From positions 1-64,000 of the forward strand of contig NZ_KB906978.1 of assembly GCF_000381745.1 (NCBI RefSeq): 64,000 nucleotides of DNA. The letters are read 5' to 3'. Made by a program: the position numbers and the translations under genes. Source of the stretch: Psychromonas ossibalaenae ATCC BAA-1528 (lineage in GTDB: Bacteria; Pseudomonadota; Gammaproteobacteria; Enterobacterales; Psychromonadaceae). Below the pieces are notes generated by a model that saw only the letters and a list, made by a program, of their open reading frames with translations, was not told where the DNA came from and did no database searches. Below, in pieces: positions 45,283 to 54,382 of this stretch (position 1 is its first letter; each line of letters starts with the position of its first letter).

Positions 45283-45666
45283 GACTGCTCTCCTTAATTT
45301 ATACTAATATAGAGCCTGAGTTGTATGTACAGAGAGTATAGGAAGGATAAATGCCCTTTACCAAAAACTATTTATTTGATGAAGGGGTTCCATATATGCC
45401 CCTTTGCGAGTTAGTTTTCATATATTTCTCTTCATTTTTATCGTTAAATATGCCCCTCTATGGTAAACATCAAAAAACGCTGCAAGTCCTGCTGCGGCTT
45501 GGATTATCCGGTCTTAGCGGGGAAACCTGTGTCGATAAATCCGGCTGTACTTTTAGTCATATCTTTAAGTCGGCTCGTGTCCCGAAACGACTCAGCAGTA
45601 TGTCGTAAAAGGAAATATCTGTTGTCATAACAGCAACTCGCAGATAGACGGCTTCACTGCTAGTAT
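45283..45666. other. Intergenic region upstream of mdtL
   Basis: An 85-codon open frame (45351-45608) shows no domain and no ribosome site, and an overlapping frame reads KKRCKSCCGLDYPV; I call neither a gene. ATATGCCCCT occurs twice (about 45394 and 45451). GGAAATATCTGTTG and CAGCAACTCGCAGATA (about 45611-45652) form a partial inverted repeat. In Escherichia coli this position is taken by tnaB; no trace of it was seen. Confidence 0.35.
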
Positions 45667-45692
45667 CCCCGCATCACTTTAACGGGGTTTTT
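45667..45692 (+). terminator. Terminator-like hairpin abutting the mdtL start codon
   Basis: CCCCG, loop CATCACTTTAA, CGGGG, then TTTTT ending one base before ATG at 45693. The GGGG of the stem also provides the only Shine-Dalgarno-like sequence, so folding would hide the ribosome site or end transcription just before the gene. It is a short stem and may be chance. Confidence 0.35.
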
Positions 45693-46907
45693 ATGTTTCG
45701 ATATCTTCTCTGCAGCTTTGCACTTGTTCTTCTCTATCCCACGGCTATCGACCTATATCTTGTCGGTTTACCACAAATTGCGCTGGATTTGAATGCAAGT
45801 GAATCTCAACTCCACATGGCATTTTCTATCTATCTTGCAGGTATGGCGGCTACTATGCTGTTTGCGGGTAAACTTGCTGATGCAATAGGTCGTAAACCTA
45901 TTGCTGTTGTCGGAGCTGCAATATTTCTGTTAGCGTCCCTGCTTGGTGGTTCAGCAGAAAACAGTCAAACCTTTTTCATTGCTCGATTCATTCAGGGAAT
46001 TGGAGCCGGCTCCTGCTACGTTACAGCGTTTGCAATTCTACGTGATACGCTCGACGACCAGCGCCGTGCAAAAGTACTGTCGATGCTTAATGGTATTACC
46101 TGCATCATTCCGGTTATCGCACCAGTAATCGGCCATTTAATCATGCTTAAATTCCCGTGGCCAAGTCTATTCACGACAATGGCCGGCATGGGGCTGCTGG
46201 TCTGTATATTGTCAATTTTCATTTTAAAAGAAAGCAAACCACATCAACCGGTAACATTTAATAAGAAAGAACATAAGCATTCAACGGCCGGGAAAGAAAG
46301 GCCTCAAGAATCGTTTTTTGAAACATTTTTCATCAGCCGACTGATTATCACAGCAATAGGTGTAACGACTATTCTCACTTACGTCAACGTTTCTCCGATG
46401 CTCATTATGGGCACGATGGACTTTAGTCGAGCAGAGTATTCATCGATTATGGCTTTAACTGCTTTAGTAAGTATGCTTGCCTCATTTTCAGCACCCTTTG
46501 CTTTGTCATTGTTTAAGCAGCGAACATTGATGTTTTCTGCACAGCTATTATTTGCCCTTGCGGCCGCTGTATTAGGGTTCTCTGATTTGTTTGAATTTAG
46601 TAACTCATTAAAATTAACTGGTTTTGGATTGTTGTGCGCCGGATTCTCTATCGGCTTCGGCGTAGCTATGAGTCAGGCTCTCGGCCCATTCTCTCTTCGC
46701 GCCGGCATGGCGAGTTCAGTACTTGGAATTGCTCAGGTGTGCAGTTCAGGTTTTTACATTTGGCTGATGGGTCTGCTTGGCGTTAGCGCTTTGCATATGT
46801 TGATCATTATATTGGCTGTCGGTGGTATTATTAGTCTTGCTCTAATACAATTAATAAACTCTCCAATACGTAGTAATTTAAATGAAGAAATCGCTAGCAC
46901 GCCTTGA
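45693..46907 (+). CDS. mdtL: MFS multidrug transporter MdtL
   Basis: Twelve-helix drug/H+ antiporter of the DHA1 (Bcr/CflA) family in the inner membrane. 404 residues, close to Escherichia coli MdtL from the first residues ([37 protein letters not shown] with the MFS motif [46 protein letters not shown]). In E. coli it confers resistance to chloramphenicol. It overlaps the LysR-type gene yidZ by 26 bases, the same gene pair as in E. coli. Confidence 0.93.
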   Translation: MFRYLLCSFALVLLYPTAIDLYLVGLPQIALDLNASESQLHMAFSIYLAGMAATMLFAGKLADAIGRKPIAVVGAAIFLLASLLGGSAENSQTFFIARFIQGIGAGSCYVTAFAILRDTLDDQRRAKVLSMLNGITCIIPVIAPVIGHLIMLKFPWPSLFTTMAGMGLLVCILSIFILKESKPHQPVTFNKKEHKHSTAGKERPQESFFETFFISRLIITAIGVTTILTYVNVSPMLIMGTMDFSRAEYSSIMALTALVSMLASFSAPFALSLFKQRTLMFSAQLLFALAAAVLGFSDLFEFSNSLKLTGFGLLCAGFSIGFGVAMSQALGPFSLRAGMASSVLGIAQVCSSGFYIWLMGLLGVSALHMLIIILAVGGIISLALIQLINSPIRSNLNEEIASTP

Positions 46908-47871
46908 TCTGAATTTATTATTCACCCTGCAGCTTTTATTGAAAGAGCTGAGCGTATCGAAAACCGCCAAAAAGTTAAATGTGACGCCTTCAACGGTGAG
47001 CAAATCACTCAACAAGCTTAGAGACTGGTTTGATGATCCTTTGTTTGTCAAAACTCCTCAAGGTTTCAGGGCGACACCCCTTGCCCAAAGTATGGAGCAG
47101 GAACTTTCAGACTGGCTGCAGATAGGCAACCAGATCCTCAGCAAACATGGTGATGATGCCCCCAAAGGCATTCACTTCAATTTAGCAATGGAGTCACCGC
47201 TGCTGCTGATCATGTTTAATGAACTAACACAGCGTATTTACCAGAAATATCCAGATGCGAAAGTGACAGTACGCAACTGGGATTACGACTCGCTAGATTC
47301 TATTATTTGCGGACAAGCGGATATAGGTTTTACCGGTCGAGAGAGTCATCCCCGCTCTAAAGAGTCACTAGACTTATTGCCGTATTTTATTGACTTTGAA
47401 GTGTTGTTCTCCGATTTACCTATGGTATACCTGCACAAGGATCATCCTGCGTTGAAGGAAGAATGGAACATAGATACTTTTCTTAAATACCCTCATATTA
47501 ATATTATCTGGGAAAAGAGTGAGACATGGGCTCTGGATGAAGTTCTGATGGAACGAGGGCAGACTCGCGAAATAGCCCTGACCATGGCAAGCTTTGAACA
47601 GTCCCTGTTTATGGCTGCTCAATCCGGACACAAAATGATAGCTACAGCTCCCCAATATTGTCAGCATTACATCCGTCACATGCATCCGGATTTAGTCAGC
47701 CTGCCGATTCCTGTAGATAAAGAGCTCCAGGAAAAGCTGATCATTCCTTTCACTATGATCTGGCACAAACGCAATAGTCACAACCCCAAAATAAAATGGC
47801 TCAAAGAAATCATTAAATGCCTTTATACCCGTTACCATCCAAAATGCAAAAATCAGCAAGCCGGTAAGTGA
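46882..47871 (+). CDS. yidZ: LysR-family regulator YidZ, C-terminus altered by a MITE-like insertion
   Basis: Regulator linked to anaerobic nitric oxide protection in Escherichia coli. Winged helix at about 5-65 ([27 protein letters not shown]), then a substrate-binding domain with near-identical blocks to E. coli YidZ ([31 protein letters not shown]). Homology ends at KCLY (Tyr315); from there the codons are the left inverted repeat of the element at 47824-48088, giving the unrelated tail [14 protein letters not shown]. The E. coli protein, as I recall it, ends only a few residues after the same Tyr, so function is probably kept. Overlaps mdtL by 26 bases. Confidence 0.92.
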   Translation: MKKSLARLDLNLLFTLQLLLKELSVSKTAKKLNVTPSTVSKSLNKLRDWFDDPLFVKTPQGFRATPLAQSMEQELSDWLQIGNQILSKHGDDAPKGIHFNLAMESPLLLIMFNELTQRIYQKYPDAKVTVRNWDYDSLDSIICGQADIGFTGRESHPRSKESLDLLPYFIDFEVLFSDLPMVYLHKDHPALKEEWNIDTFLKYPHINIIWEKSETWALDEVLMERGQTREIALTMASFEQSLFMAAQSGHKMIATAPQYCQHYIRHMHPDLVSLPIPVDKELQEKLIIPFTMIWHKRNSHNPKIKWLKEIIKCLYTRYHPKCKNQQAGK

Positions 47872-48088
47872 GCAGATTCTAGGCATGAAACTGAAGATCT
47901 AACGGGTTAAATCGAAGTTTTATAACAACGAAGATGCTTACTTACCCCCTTGCCCTATGGGGAATTCGCTCGAAAACCAGCACTGCGTTGTAACAATCGT
48001 CAAGGGAGCAACCATTCACTCATATTACGCCTTGTTCTGGTGTCCGAGTGAGCTCCTGATAAATGCATTTTGAATGATAACGGGTATA
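47824..48088. mobile_element. MITE-like element, 265 bp, with 25-bp terminal inverted repeats
   Basis: The left end (47824-47848) starts TATACCCGTTA and ends CAAAATGCA; the right end (48064-48088) is its reverse complement with 2 mismatches in 25. No open frame inside encodes a recognisable protein, so it would need a transposase in trans. A solo end occurs at 27555-27587 and an internal 20-mer (GTTTTATAACAACGAAGATG, at 47919) recurs near 3605. It has landed in the 3' end of yidZ. The target duplication is not clear; a TA at each border is possible. Confidence 0.7.
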
Positions 48089-48235
48089 CAGCCCGGAACA
48101 TTGATAGTTATTTAGCCCGAAGAAATGTGCTTGGTATAAAGTTTGTCGGCAGTGAGAAGATGTCCAGGCACCTTATATAACACAATTTTACGGCGAAACT
48201 GACTGTGCGGCCGTACCGCCGCGACAGCAGATCAC

Positions 48236-48712
48236 TTAATCCAGCGGCAGTTCGGTCTTTTTGACTACCTCTCTCAATACAAAACTGGAATGTACACCGG
48301 TAACCCCTTCTAACTTGGTTAAATGCCCGAGTAGAAACTTCTCGTAATGTTCCATATCGCGCACCACCACTTTTAATAAAAAATCAGCCGTCTGTCCGGT
48401 TACAATCAAACATTCCAGTACCTCGGGTAAAGCGGCAATCGCACGTTCAAAGTTATCAAAACGATCCGGCGTATGACGGTCCATTGAAATACCAATCATG
48501 GCAGTCAATTTTAAGCCTAGTACCGCGGGCTTCAATAAAGTGACATGTTTATCGATTAATCCTGACTCCTCCAGACGTTTAACACGACGTGAACAGGGGG
48601 TTGGTGATAAACCAACACTATCAGCTAACTCCAGATTACTGATACGCGCATTCCCCTGCATCAGCTTAAGAATTTTCTTATCAGTACGGTCTAATTTGAT
48701 TACTTCCTGCAT
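48236..48712 (-). CDS. Lrp/AsnC-family transcriptional regulator
   Basis: 158 residues. N-terminal helix-turn-helix (about 5-65: LDRTDKKILKLMQGNARISNLELADSVGLSPTPCSRRVKRLEESG) followed by the RAM ligand-binding domain (about 75-150; MERHTPDRFDNFE-like stretch, VLECLIVTGQTADFLLKVVVRDMEHYEKFL). It is too diverged at the N-terminus to be certain whether it is Lrp itself or a paralogue; global Lrp usually starts differently. Divergent from leuA with 247 bases between, so control of leuA and of itself is the natural hypothesis, since Lrp-type proteins respond to leucine. Confidence 0.85.
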   Translation of the reverse strand: MQEVIKLDRTDKKILKLMQGNARISNLELADSVGLSPTPCSRRVKRLEESGLIDKHVTLLKPAVLGLKLTAMIGISMDRHTPDRFDNFERAIAALPEVLECLIVTGQTADFLLKVVVRDMEHYEKFLLGHLTKLEGVTGVHSSFVLREVVKKTELPLD

Positions 48713-48762
48713 ACTATTTCACCTACATGGTCATTTTCACCAACAATAGCACATTTACTAGT

Positions 48763-48783
48763 GAGTTGTTGCATAAACAACTC
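48763..48783. promoter_or_regulatory. Inverted repeat in the lrp-like/leuA divergent region
   Basis: GAGTTGTT-GCATA-AACAACTC has perfect 8-bp arms. It lies 51 bases upstream of the regulator's start and about 180 bases before leuA, a good place for a shared operator of the Lrp-type protein. Confidence 0.4.
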
Positions 48784-48843
48784 GAAATTAGAGTTACTTT
48801 GCAACCACTCTCTACGCCGTTCGTTCTATAGTTAACACATGGA

Positions 48844-48908
48844 TAGCGAGCGAAGTTTCTAACCGGAAACGGGCGGTAATACCCTTACAATGGTGAACCA
48901 ACTCGCTA
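48844..48908 (+). ncRNA. Possible structured leader of leuA (four-way junction fold)
   Basis: TAGCGAG (48844-48850) pairs with CTCGCTA (48902-48908). Inside, three small hairpins can form: GTTTC/GAAAC (48855-48870), GGG/CCC (48871-48884) and TGG/CCA (48891-48900). The layout is a compact multi-branched fold 50 bases before the leuA start. It is not a tRNA by arm sizes and matches no riboswitch class I know. It could be a leader element or chance pairing. Confidence 0.35.
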
Positions 48909-48959
48909 ATTCACTCCTCTAAACATCTCCGCTGCCAAGGCTCTAAAAGGAAATGACTC

Positions 48960-50705
48960 GTGTCTAATATCGCTAACATCCACGCTAGTTTTAATCATAA
49001 AAAATACCGCGCCTATGCTCCAGTCCAGAAAACAGACAGACGCTGGCCTAATCAAATTATTGAAGCGGCACCTCAGTGGTGCAGTGTTGATCTGCGCGAT
49101 GGTAACCAGGCTCTTATTGAACCTATGAGTCCAAGCCAGAAGCTTGATATGTTTAAACTGTTAGTTGATGTGGGCTTTAAGGAGATTGAAGTCGGTTTTC
49201 CCGCGGCATCGGCACCTGACTTTGATTTTGTTCGTCAGTTAATTGAACAGGATTTAATTCCAGACGATGTCACTATCCAGGTATTAACGCAGGCACGCGA
49301 GCCGTTAATCGCACGCAGCTTTGAAGCTTTAAAAGGTGCGAAAAAAGCCATAATGCACTTATATAACTCTACCTCAACGGTGCAGCGTGAGCAGGTATTT
49401 AAAAAATCCCGCGATGAAATTAAAGCCATCGCCGTACAAGGTGCACAATGGGTGCGAAATTTTGCTGCCGCGCAGCCAGATACAAAGTGGTTCTTCCAGT
49501 ATTCACCGGAAAGCTTTACCGGCACCGAAATGGATTATGCACTAGAAGTCTGTGATGCCGTTATTAACGTCTGGCAGCCGACACCTGACAACAAGGTCAT
49601 TATCAATTTACCCGCAACGGTTGAAACATCAACACCTAACGTCTATGCCGACCAGATTGAATGGGTGTGTGACAATATTAGTCATCGTCAGTCAGTGACT
49701 ATCAGCCTGCATACTCACAACGATCGCGGCTGCGGCGTGGCGGCTGCAGAGCTGGGCGTATTAGCCGGTGCGGATCGAATCGAAGGTACATTACTGGGCA
49801 ACGGCGAGCGTACCGGTAATATGGATATAGTCACCATGGCGATGAACATATACAGTCAGGGCATTGATCCGAAACTAAATTTTTCTGATATGGACCGTAT
49901 TATTGCAACCGTTGAGCGATGCACACAATTAGCAGTACACCCTCGTCATGCCTATGCAGGTGAATTAGTTTTTGCAGCTTTCTCCGGCAGTCACCAGGAT
50001 GCAATTAACAAATGTATGGCGATTGATGCAGCACAACGAATCGAAGATCCGCAGGCACACTGGCAGGTTGCTTATCTGCCGATCGACCCGCGTGATTTAG
50101 GGCGAACTTATCAGCAGGTTATTCGTATCAACAGCCAGTCCGGAAAAGGTGGTGTGGCCTATGTACTGGAGCAGGACTACGGTATTCAGATGCCTCGCTG
50201 GATGCAGGTTGATTTTAGTCCGCATGTACAAGAGCATGCCGAAAATAGTGAAAGTGAAGTTTCATCAGCTGTTATTCACAATATTTTTTCTAAGACTTAT
50301 TTAGCACCACAGACAGCAGCTGCTGTCGACAGCTACAGCCTTAACCGCCAAGGTAATAAAGATATATTACAGGCACAGATCCAGGGGATTAAGGGTTCGG
50401 TGACAATTGATGGTCAAGGTAAGGGTGTACTGGATGCTTTTGTCAGAGGGTTAAGTGCATCAATCGACACTGATATTGTATTAATCGACTATAACGAACA
50501 TGCATTACCGAGCAGAAAGGGCGCTGAAAATGAACAGGCCGAAGCGATTGCTTATGTACAGCTCAGCATTCAAGGTGCGCGCTACTGCGCAGCCGCCAAG
50601 TGTGATGATATAGTCAGCGCCTCTCTACAGGCAGTTCTTAATGCCGTTAGTCGAAGCGGAGCCAGCATTTCCGAGCACAGCCGTCTGAAATTAGCGGCCG
50701 TGTAA
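48960..50705 (+). CDS. leuA: 2-isopropylmalate synthase (LeuA type 2)
   Basis: First committed step of leucine synthesis: acetyl-CoA plus 2-oxoisovalerate to 2-isopropylmalate. 581 residues. HMGL-like TIM barrel (about 30-310) with VDLRDGNQALIEPM, EVGFPAASAPDFDF, and HTHNDRGCGVAAAELG (metal-ligand His residues); LLGNGERTGN is another signature. A C-terminal regulatory LeuA domain (about 440-575) suggests leucine feedback control. The sequence is of the stand-alone long type, not the leuABCD-operon type, and no leuB/C/D follows. It starts with GTG; AAGGAA lies eight bases upstream. Divergent from an Lrp-type regulator. Confidence 0.93.
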   Translation: MSNIANIHASFNHKKYRAYAPVQKTDRRWPNQIIEAAPQWCSVDLRDGNQALIEPMSPSQKLDMFKLLVDVGFKEIEVGFPAASAPDFDFVRQLIEQDLIPDDVTIQVLTQAREPLIARSFEALKGAKKAIMHLYNSTSTVQREQVFKKSRDEIKAIAVQGAQWVRNFAAAQPDTKWFFQYSPESFTGTEMDYALEVCDAVINVWQPTPDNKVIINLPATVETSTPNVYADQIEWVCDNISHRQSVTISLHTHNDRGCGVAAAELGVLAGADRIEGTLLGNGERTGNMDIVTMAMNIYSQGIDPKLNFSDMDRIIATVERCTQLAVHPRHAYAGELVFAAFSGSHQDAINKCMAIDAAQRIEDPQAHWQVAYLPIDPRDLGRTYQQVIRINSQSGKGGVAYVLEQDYGIQMPRWMQVDFSPHVQEHAENSESEVSSAVIHNIFSKTYLAPQTAAAVDSYSLNRQGNKDILQAQIQGIKGSVTIDGQGKGVLDAFVRGLSASIDTDIVLIDYNEHALPSRKGAENEQAEAIAYVQLSIQGARYCAAAKCDDIVSASLQAVLNAVSRSGASISEHSRLKLAAV

Positions 50706-50846
50706 CAGCAGGAAGAATAAGTACCTGAGCTCTGATGCAGGTTAAAATTGAACCATTCTTTTATTACGGGTTCATTTTTTGCCGGCGTTTAACACGGAGC
50801 TTGAAGCGCAGAAAAGCCTTTCTCCATTCAGCGAAAGGCACCACCT

Positions 50847-51377
50847 CTAAATATCATCCTCATCAACCTCGATTTCAAGCTGATCTTCACTCTCTTCAAC
50901 GGCTGCTAACTCAAGGTCTTCAAACATATCAATTAACAGCTCATGAGCATTACCTCTTTTTGCATCTAATAATGCACTGAAACTAATCAGGCCGACGGCC
51001 GTTTTTATCTGCTCATTCGGTATACTGTTTGTGGTCTTATCAGCGGTCTGCATGAAATGCTGCATCTCTCCTACATCCCCGTCCATTAGCGAGTAAAGAG
51101 AGCGGTAGCAGTGTACTAACAGCAGGCTAAGTTCACCTGCTTTAGATTTAGGATCTATACCGCAGCAGGAGAGGGTCGTAAAGTCTTTACCTATAATATC
51201 AGCTATAACTTCCCTCGAAAGACCAAGACTCTCACCAGCGTTTAACACTGCCTTAGCCAGCACTGTCTGCACATCTGTCTTTTTATGATTATCACACATG
51301 AATTCAGCCGTATCAGCATTCATGCCCTGCATATCAACAACAAAGTGCTCCGGACGCTCGAACTCGTTTTGCGACAT
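50847..51377 (-). CDS. DUF2384-like (Xre/MbcA/ParS toxin-binding type) protein without a toxin partner
   Basis: 176 residues, soluble and acidic at the C-terminus (EDQLEIEVDEDDI). The central block (about 40-140; LGLSREVIADIIGKDFTTLSC, KSKAGELSLLLVHCYRSLYSLMDGD, MQTADKTTNSIPNEQIKTAVGLISFSALLDAKRG) follows the pattern of the C-terminal toxin-binding domain of Xre/MbcA/ParS antitoxins, including a residue run like AL-LLVRLYRSLDAL-x-GG. The usual adjacent RES-domain toxin gene was not found on either side. CGGAGG precedes the start. It could be an orphan antitoxin or a regulator; its nearest co-oriented neighbour is a secreted protein 53 bases upstream. Confidence 0.6.
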   Translation of the reverse strand: MSQNEFERPEHFVVDMQGMNADTAEFMCDNHKKTDVQTVLAKAVLNAGESLGLSREVIADIIGKDFTTLSCCGIDPKSKAGELSLLLVHCYRSLYSLMDGDVGEMQHFMQTADKTTNSIPNEQIKTAVGLISFSALLDAKRGNAHELLIDMFEDLELAAVEESEDQLEIEVDEDDI

Positions 51378-51429
51378 ATTAACCTCCGTTTCATGCCTTG
51401 TTTACAGCTTTATTAGAGGAGTTCTCCAT

Positions 51430-52365
51430 CTATTTTCCCGGATACCAGAATACTGACTTGCCGCTTGCGGTACGACCGGAATACATTCCCCCGCTGGATA
51501 ACGTGCCTCGAGAACCATAGGACGAACCGTATCCATGAGTGACCGAACCACTAGGCTGCTGCTGTTGTGCTGCTTGTATGGCATTAACAATATTAACAAT
51601 GGCATAGCCACCGATCGGCCCCAGGTTTCCCTGAGCATCCAGCCAGTAATAACCTTTATAGGTTACGCCAAAGAGCTGCTGCAGACCGCGCTGATCCATG
51701 GGATGAATCTCACGACCGTTAATGAAAATACCTGTTCCACCCTGTGAGATATCAGCCGGCATCGGCCCGGGAAGATCCAGTCCGGCCAGAATAAATCCTG
51801 TTGTCGGTCCGCCTTCTACCCCCCAGGCTCCACAAATATTATCATACCAGTAACGGCCGCTCTGAATGCGGGTTTGATATGCAGACTCCAGTGCATTTCG
51901 CTTATCAGGTGAGAGTTTTTTCCGGTTTATGTAAACTGCCCCGGTATCACTTTTGGGGACGGCGGCGCCCTGCTCTGAAGAAGAATCAGGACTTGCGTAT
52001 GCACCAGCACGGGGTTGCCCTCGAGGCCTGAATATCAGTGATTCTCCATCCTCATCGGTGAAAAGAAATGAACCATCTGCCCGCGATACAACGGTAAACT
52101 GATATATATCGCCATAATCATTGATCGTACCGACCAGAAACTTTCCTGACTTATTGGCCGTCAGCGGTATTTTTTCACCGTCAATACTTATTGTTCCATG
52201 ATAGTAGCCGTTTACCGGTGTTTTAATTGTTATAGAATAATTATCGTCATCAGCATAGGAAGAAAACTCTCCAACAAACGGATCTGCTGCGGACGCGGCG
52301 GCAAAAAACAGGGTCATAAATAAAATGACTATCAATGAACTTACTCTTGAATTAACCCAAAACAT
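51430..52365 (-). CDS. Secreted protein with RYWYD/YYWLD repeat domains, function unknown
   Basis: 311 residues with a signal peptide (about 1-26: SLIVILFMTLFFAAASA). Residues about 30-115 form a beta-rich domain of unknown family. Two related stretches follow: VYINRKKLSPDKRNALESAYQ...SGRYWYDNICGAWGVEGGPTTGF (about 147-193) and IFINGREIHPMDQRGLQQLFG...KGYYWLDAQGNLGPIGGYAI (about 212-255), which recur in many exported proteins of unknown function. The C-terminus is Gly/Ser/Tyr-rich. AAGGAGGG lies just before the ATG. It may be co-transcribed with the DUF2384-like gene. Confidence 0.65.
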   Translation of the reverse strand: MFWVNSRVSSLIVILFMTLFFAAASAADPFVGEFSSYADDDNYSITIKTPVNGYYHGTISIDGEKIPLTANKSGKFLVGTINDYGDIYQFTVVSRADGSFLFTDEDGESLIFRPRGQPRAGAYASPDSSSEQGAAVPKSDTGAVYINRKKLSPDKRNALESAYQTRIQSGRYWYDNICGAWGVEGGPTTGFILAGLDLPGPMPADISQGGTGIFINGREIHPMDQRGLQQLFGVTYKGYYWLDAQGNLGPIGGYAIVNIVNAIQAAQQQQPSGSVTHGYGSSYGSRGTLSSGGMYSGRTASGKSVFWYPGK

Positions 52366-52885
52366 ATTTCAGCCCTCCTTTAATTTAAATTGAAGAGGCG
52401 TTTGAGTTGAGTATAGGATCAAAAGCCTTTGCTTGAGCTTTTTTATTCATCTAATCCCAGTCGAGGAGATCCTCGCCAATGATTCAAACTCCAGCTAAAC
52501 AGGTACTGTACTTCTCAGGCAGGGGGATTGTTTCTGTACTCTGCTGCCGAACACTGTTGTTCTACTCATATAAATACGGCCTGTTATCCGAATATAAATT
52601 CATACCGATAAGAATCTCTTCTTTAAGATGACAGCATAAAGAAACGGGAACAATATTAGCAGCGGCTTCGTCTATCAGCCAAAGATAAAGAACAGTTTAT
52701 TAACAGAACAAAGGAAAAGTACAGCATTTATCATCTTGATTTGATGGATAAAACAGCATAAAAATCCGACCTCCAAAATGTCTAGTTATAAGTTACTGGC
52801 GGATCACATAATATTGAATCAATTAAATTGATTTCTTACAGAAAAATCAACATCATATAAAATCCAATAATAATAAGGTTTTTTT
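52366..52885. other. Intergenic region upstream of dcuC
   Basis: About 520 bases without a recognisable gene. CGAGG-AGAT-CCTCG (52458-52471) is a short hairpin. AAAAGC and GCTTTTTT (about 52420-52445) could make a weak stem. AAGG and a T run precede the dcuC ATG. No FNR or NarL site was clear. Confidence 0.35.
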
Positions 52886-54253
52886 ATGTTAGAACTATTA
52901 ATTGGCCTGGTGGTCACAATAGTCGTCGGCTATTTCATCGTTAAAGAGTATAAACCGGCAGGAGTCCTGCTGAGTGCAGGTATGCTTTTATTAATCATCA
53001 CAGGATTTATGGGGCATACGGTTTTGCCGGAAAATGTCGCATCGACGGGTAGCGCCTTCTTAGATACGCTGGAGTTTGTAAAATACATGCTGCAGTACCG
53101 CGGCGGCGGCTTAGGTATGCAGATCATGCTGTTATGCGGTTTTGCAACCTACATGACACATATCGGTGCAAACAATGTTGTGGTGAAACAATTCTCACAT
53201 CCACTGGCATTTATTAAATCCCCCTATGTATTATTAGTCGCGGCTTACATCGTTGCCTGCCTAATGTCTTTAGCAGTGAGTTCAGCAACGGGTCTTGGTG
53301 TGCTGTTAATGGCGACTTTATTCCCGATGATGACCGCGATGGGCATATCACGCCCGGCAGCCGTAGCAGTATGTGCCTCACCAGCGGCGATTATACTTTC
53401 TCCCACATCGGGTGACGTGGTTATCGCGGCTGAGAAATCGGGTATACCGCTGCATGTATTCTCGGTGGAAACGGTACTGCCGGTATCAATCAGTGCAATT
53501 ATCGTGATGGCGGCGGCAGCCTTCTTCTGGAATAAGTATTTAGATAAAAAAGAAAATACACCAATGGAGAAACTGGATGTTTCTCATATAAAAATAACGG
53601 CACCAGCTTACTACTCTATTCTGCCGTTTCTGCCGATCGTCGGCGTTTTTGTTTTCAATGGTAAAACGATTCCCGGCCTTGAATTAGATATCTACACAAT
53701 TGTTGTACTGTCTATTTTCATCGGCGTAGTTGTTGAATACTTCAGCAGACGCTTTAACGGTAAAGAAACACTCGAGGGGTTAGAAGTGTGTTACGAAGGC
53801 ATGGCTGATGCCTTTAAAGGTGTGGTAATGCTGCTGATCGGAGCCGGTGTGTTTGCACAGGGCTTAATGTCAATCGGCGCAATTGATAACCTGATAGGTC
53901 TGGCTGAGTCAGCCGGGGCTGGCGGTTTTGCATTAATGATTCTACTGACATTAATAACGGTTGTCGCGGCGATAGCAACGGGCTCAGGTAACGCGCCGTT
54001 TTATGCATTTGTAGAACTTGCACCGACTCTGGCCACGAAATTAGGCCTCAGTCCGGCTTACCTTATTATTCCTATGCTCCAGGCATCAAATCTGGGCCGT
54101 ACTATTTCTCCGGTATCCGGGGTTATCGTCGCAACAGCAGGTATGGCTAAAATAAGTCCCTTTGAAGTGGTCAAACGTACTTCCGTTCCTGTCTTGTTCG
54201 GTTTAATCACTGTTGTTTTAGGTACTATGCTGCTTGTGCCTATGTACACTTAA
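52886..54253 (+). CDS. dcuC: C4-dicarboxylate transporter DcuC family
   Basis: Inner-membrane transporter for succinate, fumarate or related dicarboxylates, in Escherichia coli used mainly for succinate efflux during fermentation. 455 residues with about 12 hydrophobic segments. Family blocks are RGGGLGMQIMLLCGFATYMTHIGANN, ASPAAIILSPTSGDVVIAAEKSG, GSGNAPFYAFVELAPTLA and ASNLGRTISPVSGVIVA. Monocistronic: a long terminator follows. The large upstream gap fits a regulated promoter. Confidence 0.9.
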   Translation: MLELLIGLVVTIVVGYFIVKEYKPAGVLLSAGMLLLIITGFMGHTVLPENVASTGSAFLDTLEFVKYMLQYRGGGLGMQIMLLCGFATYMTHIGANNVVVKQFSHPLAFIKSPYVLLVAAYIVACLMSLAVSSATGLGVLLMATLFPMMTAMGISRPAAVAVCASPAAIILSPTSGDVVIAAEKSGIPLHVFSVETVLPVSISAIIVMAAAAFFWNKYLDKKENTPMEKLDVSHIKITAPAYYSILPFLPIVGVFVFNGKTIPGLELDIYTIVVLSIFIGVVVEYFSRRFNGKETLEGLEVCYEGMADAFKGVVMLLIGAGVFAQGLMSIGAIDNLIGLAESAGAGGFALMILLTLITVVAAIATGSGNAPFYAFVELAPTLATKLGLSPAYLIIPMLQASNLGRTISPVSGVIVATAGMAKISPFEVVKRTSVPVLFGLITVVLGTMLLVPMYT

Positions 54254-54266
54254 TAAGAAAACATCG

Positions 54267-54315
54267 CAAGACAGCGGCTGCAGAGCAATCCTGCAGCCGC
54301 TGTCTTGTTATTTTT
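54267..54315 (+). terminator. Terminator after dcuC
   Basis: CAAGACAGCGGCTGCA, loop, TGCAGCCGCTGTCTTG, then TTATTTTT. A perfect 16-bp stem; the clearest terminator of the window. Confidence 0.92.
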
Positions 54316-54382
54316 CTATCACTTGTAAGCAGAGTATTAAATAAGGAAACTCCAATCTGCCATTAACAACCAGAGACTACAA

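Noticed and set aside
45351-45608. 85-codon open frame upstream of mdtL
   Set aside because: No ribosome site or domain; an overlapping frame is equally open.
48844-48908. tRNA gene
   Set aside because: The 7-bp closing stem suggested a cloverleaf, but arm and loop sizes are wrong and there is no T-loop sequence.
50735-50980. 81-codon open frame after leuA
   Set aside because: It overlaps the well-supported minus-strand DUF2384-like gene and has no domain.
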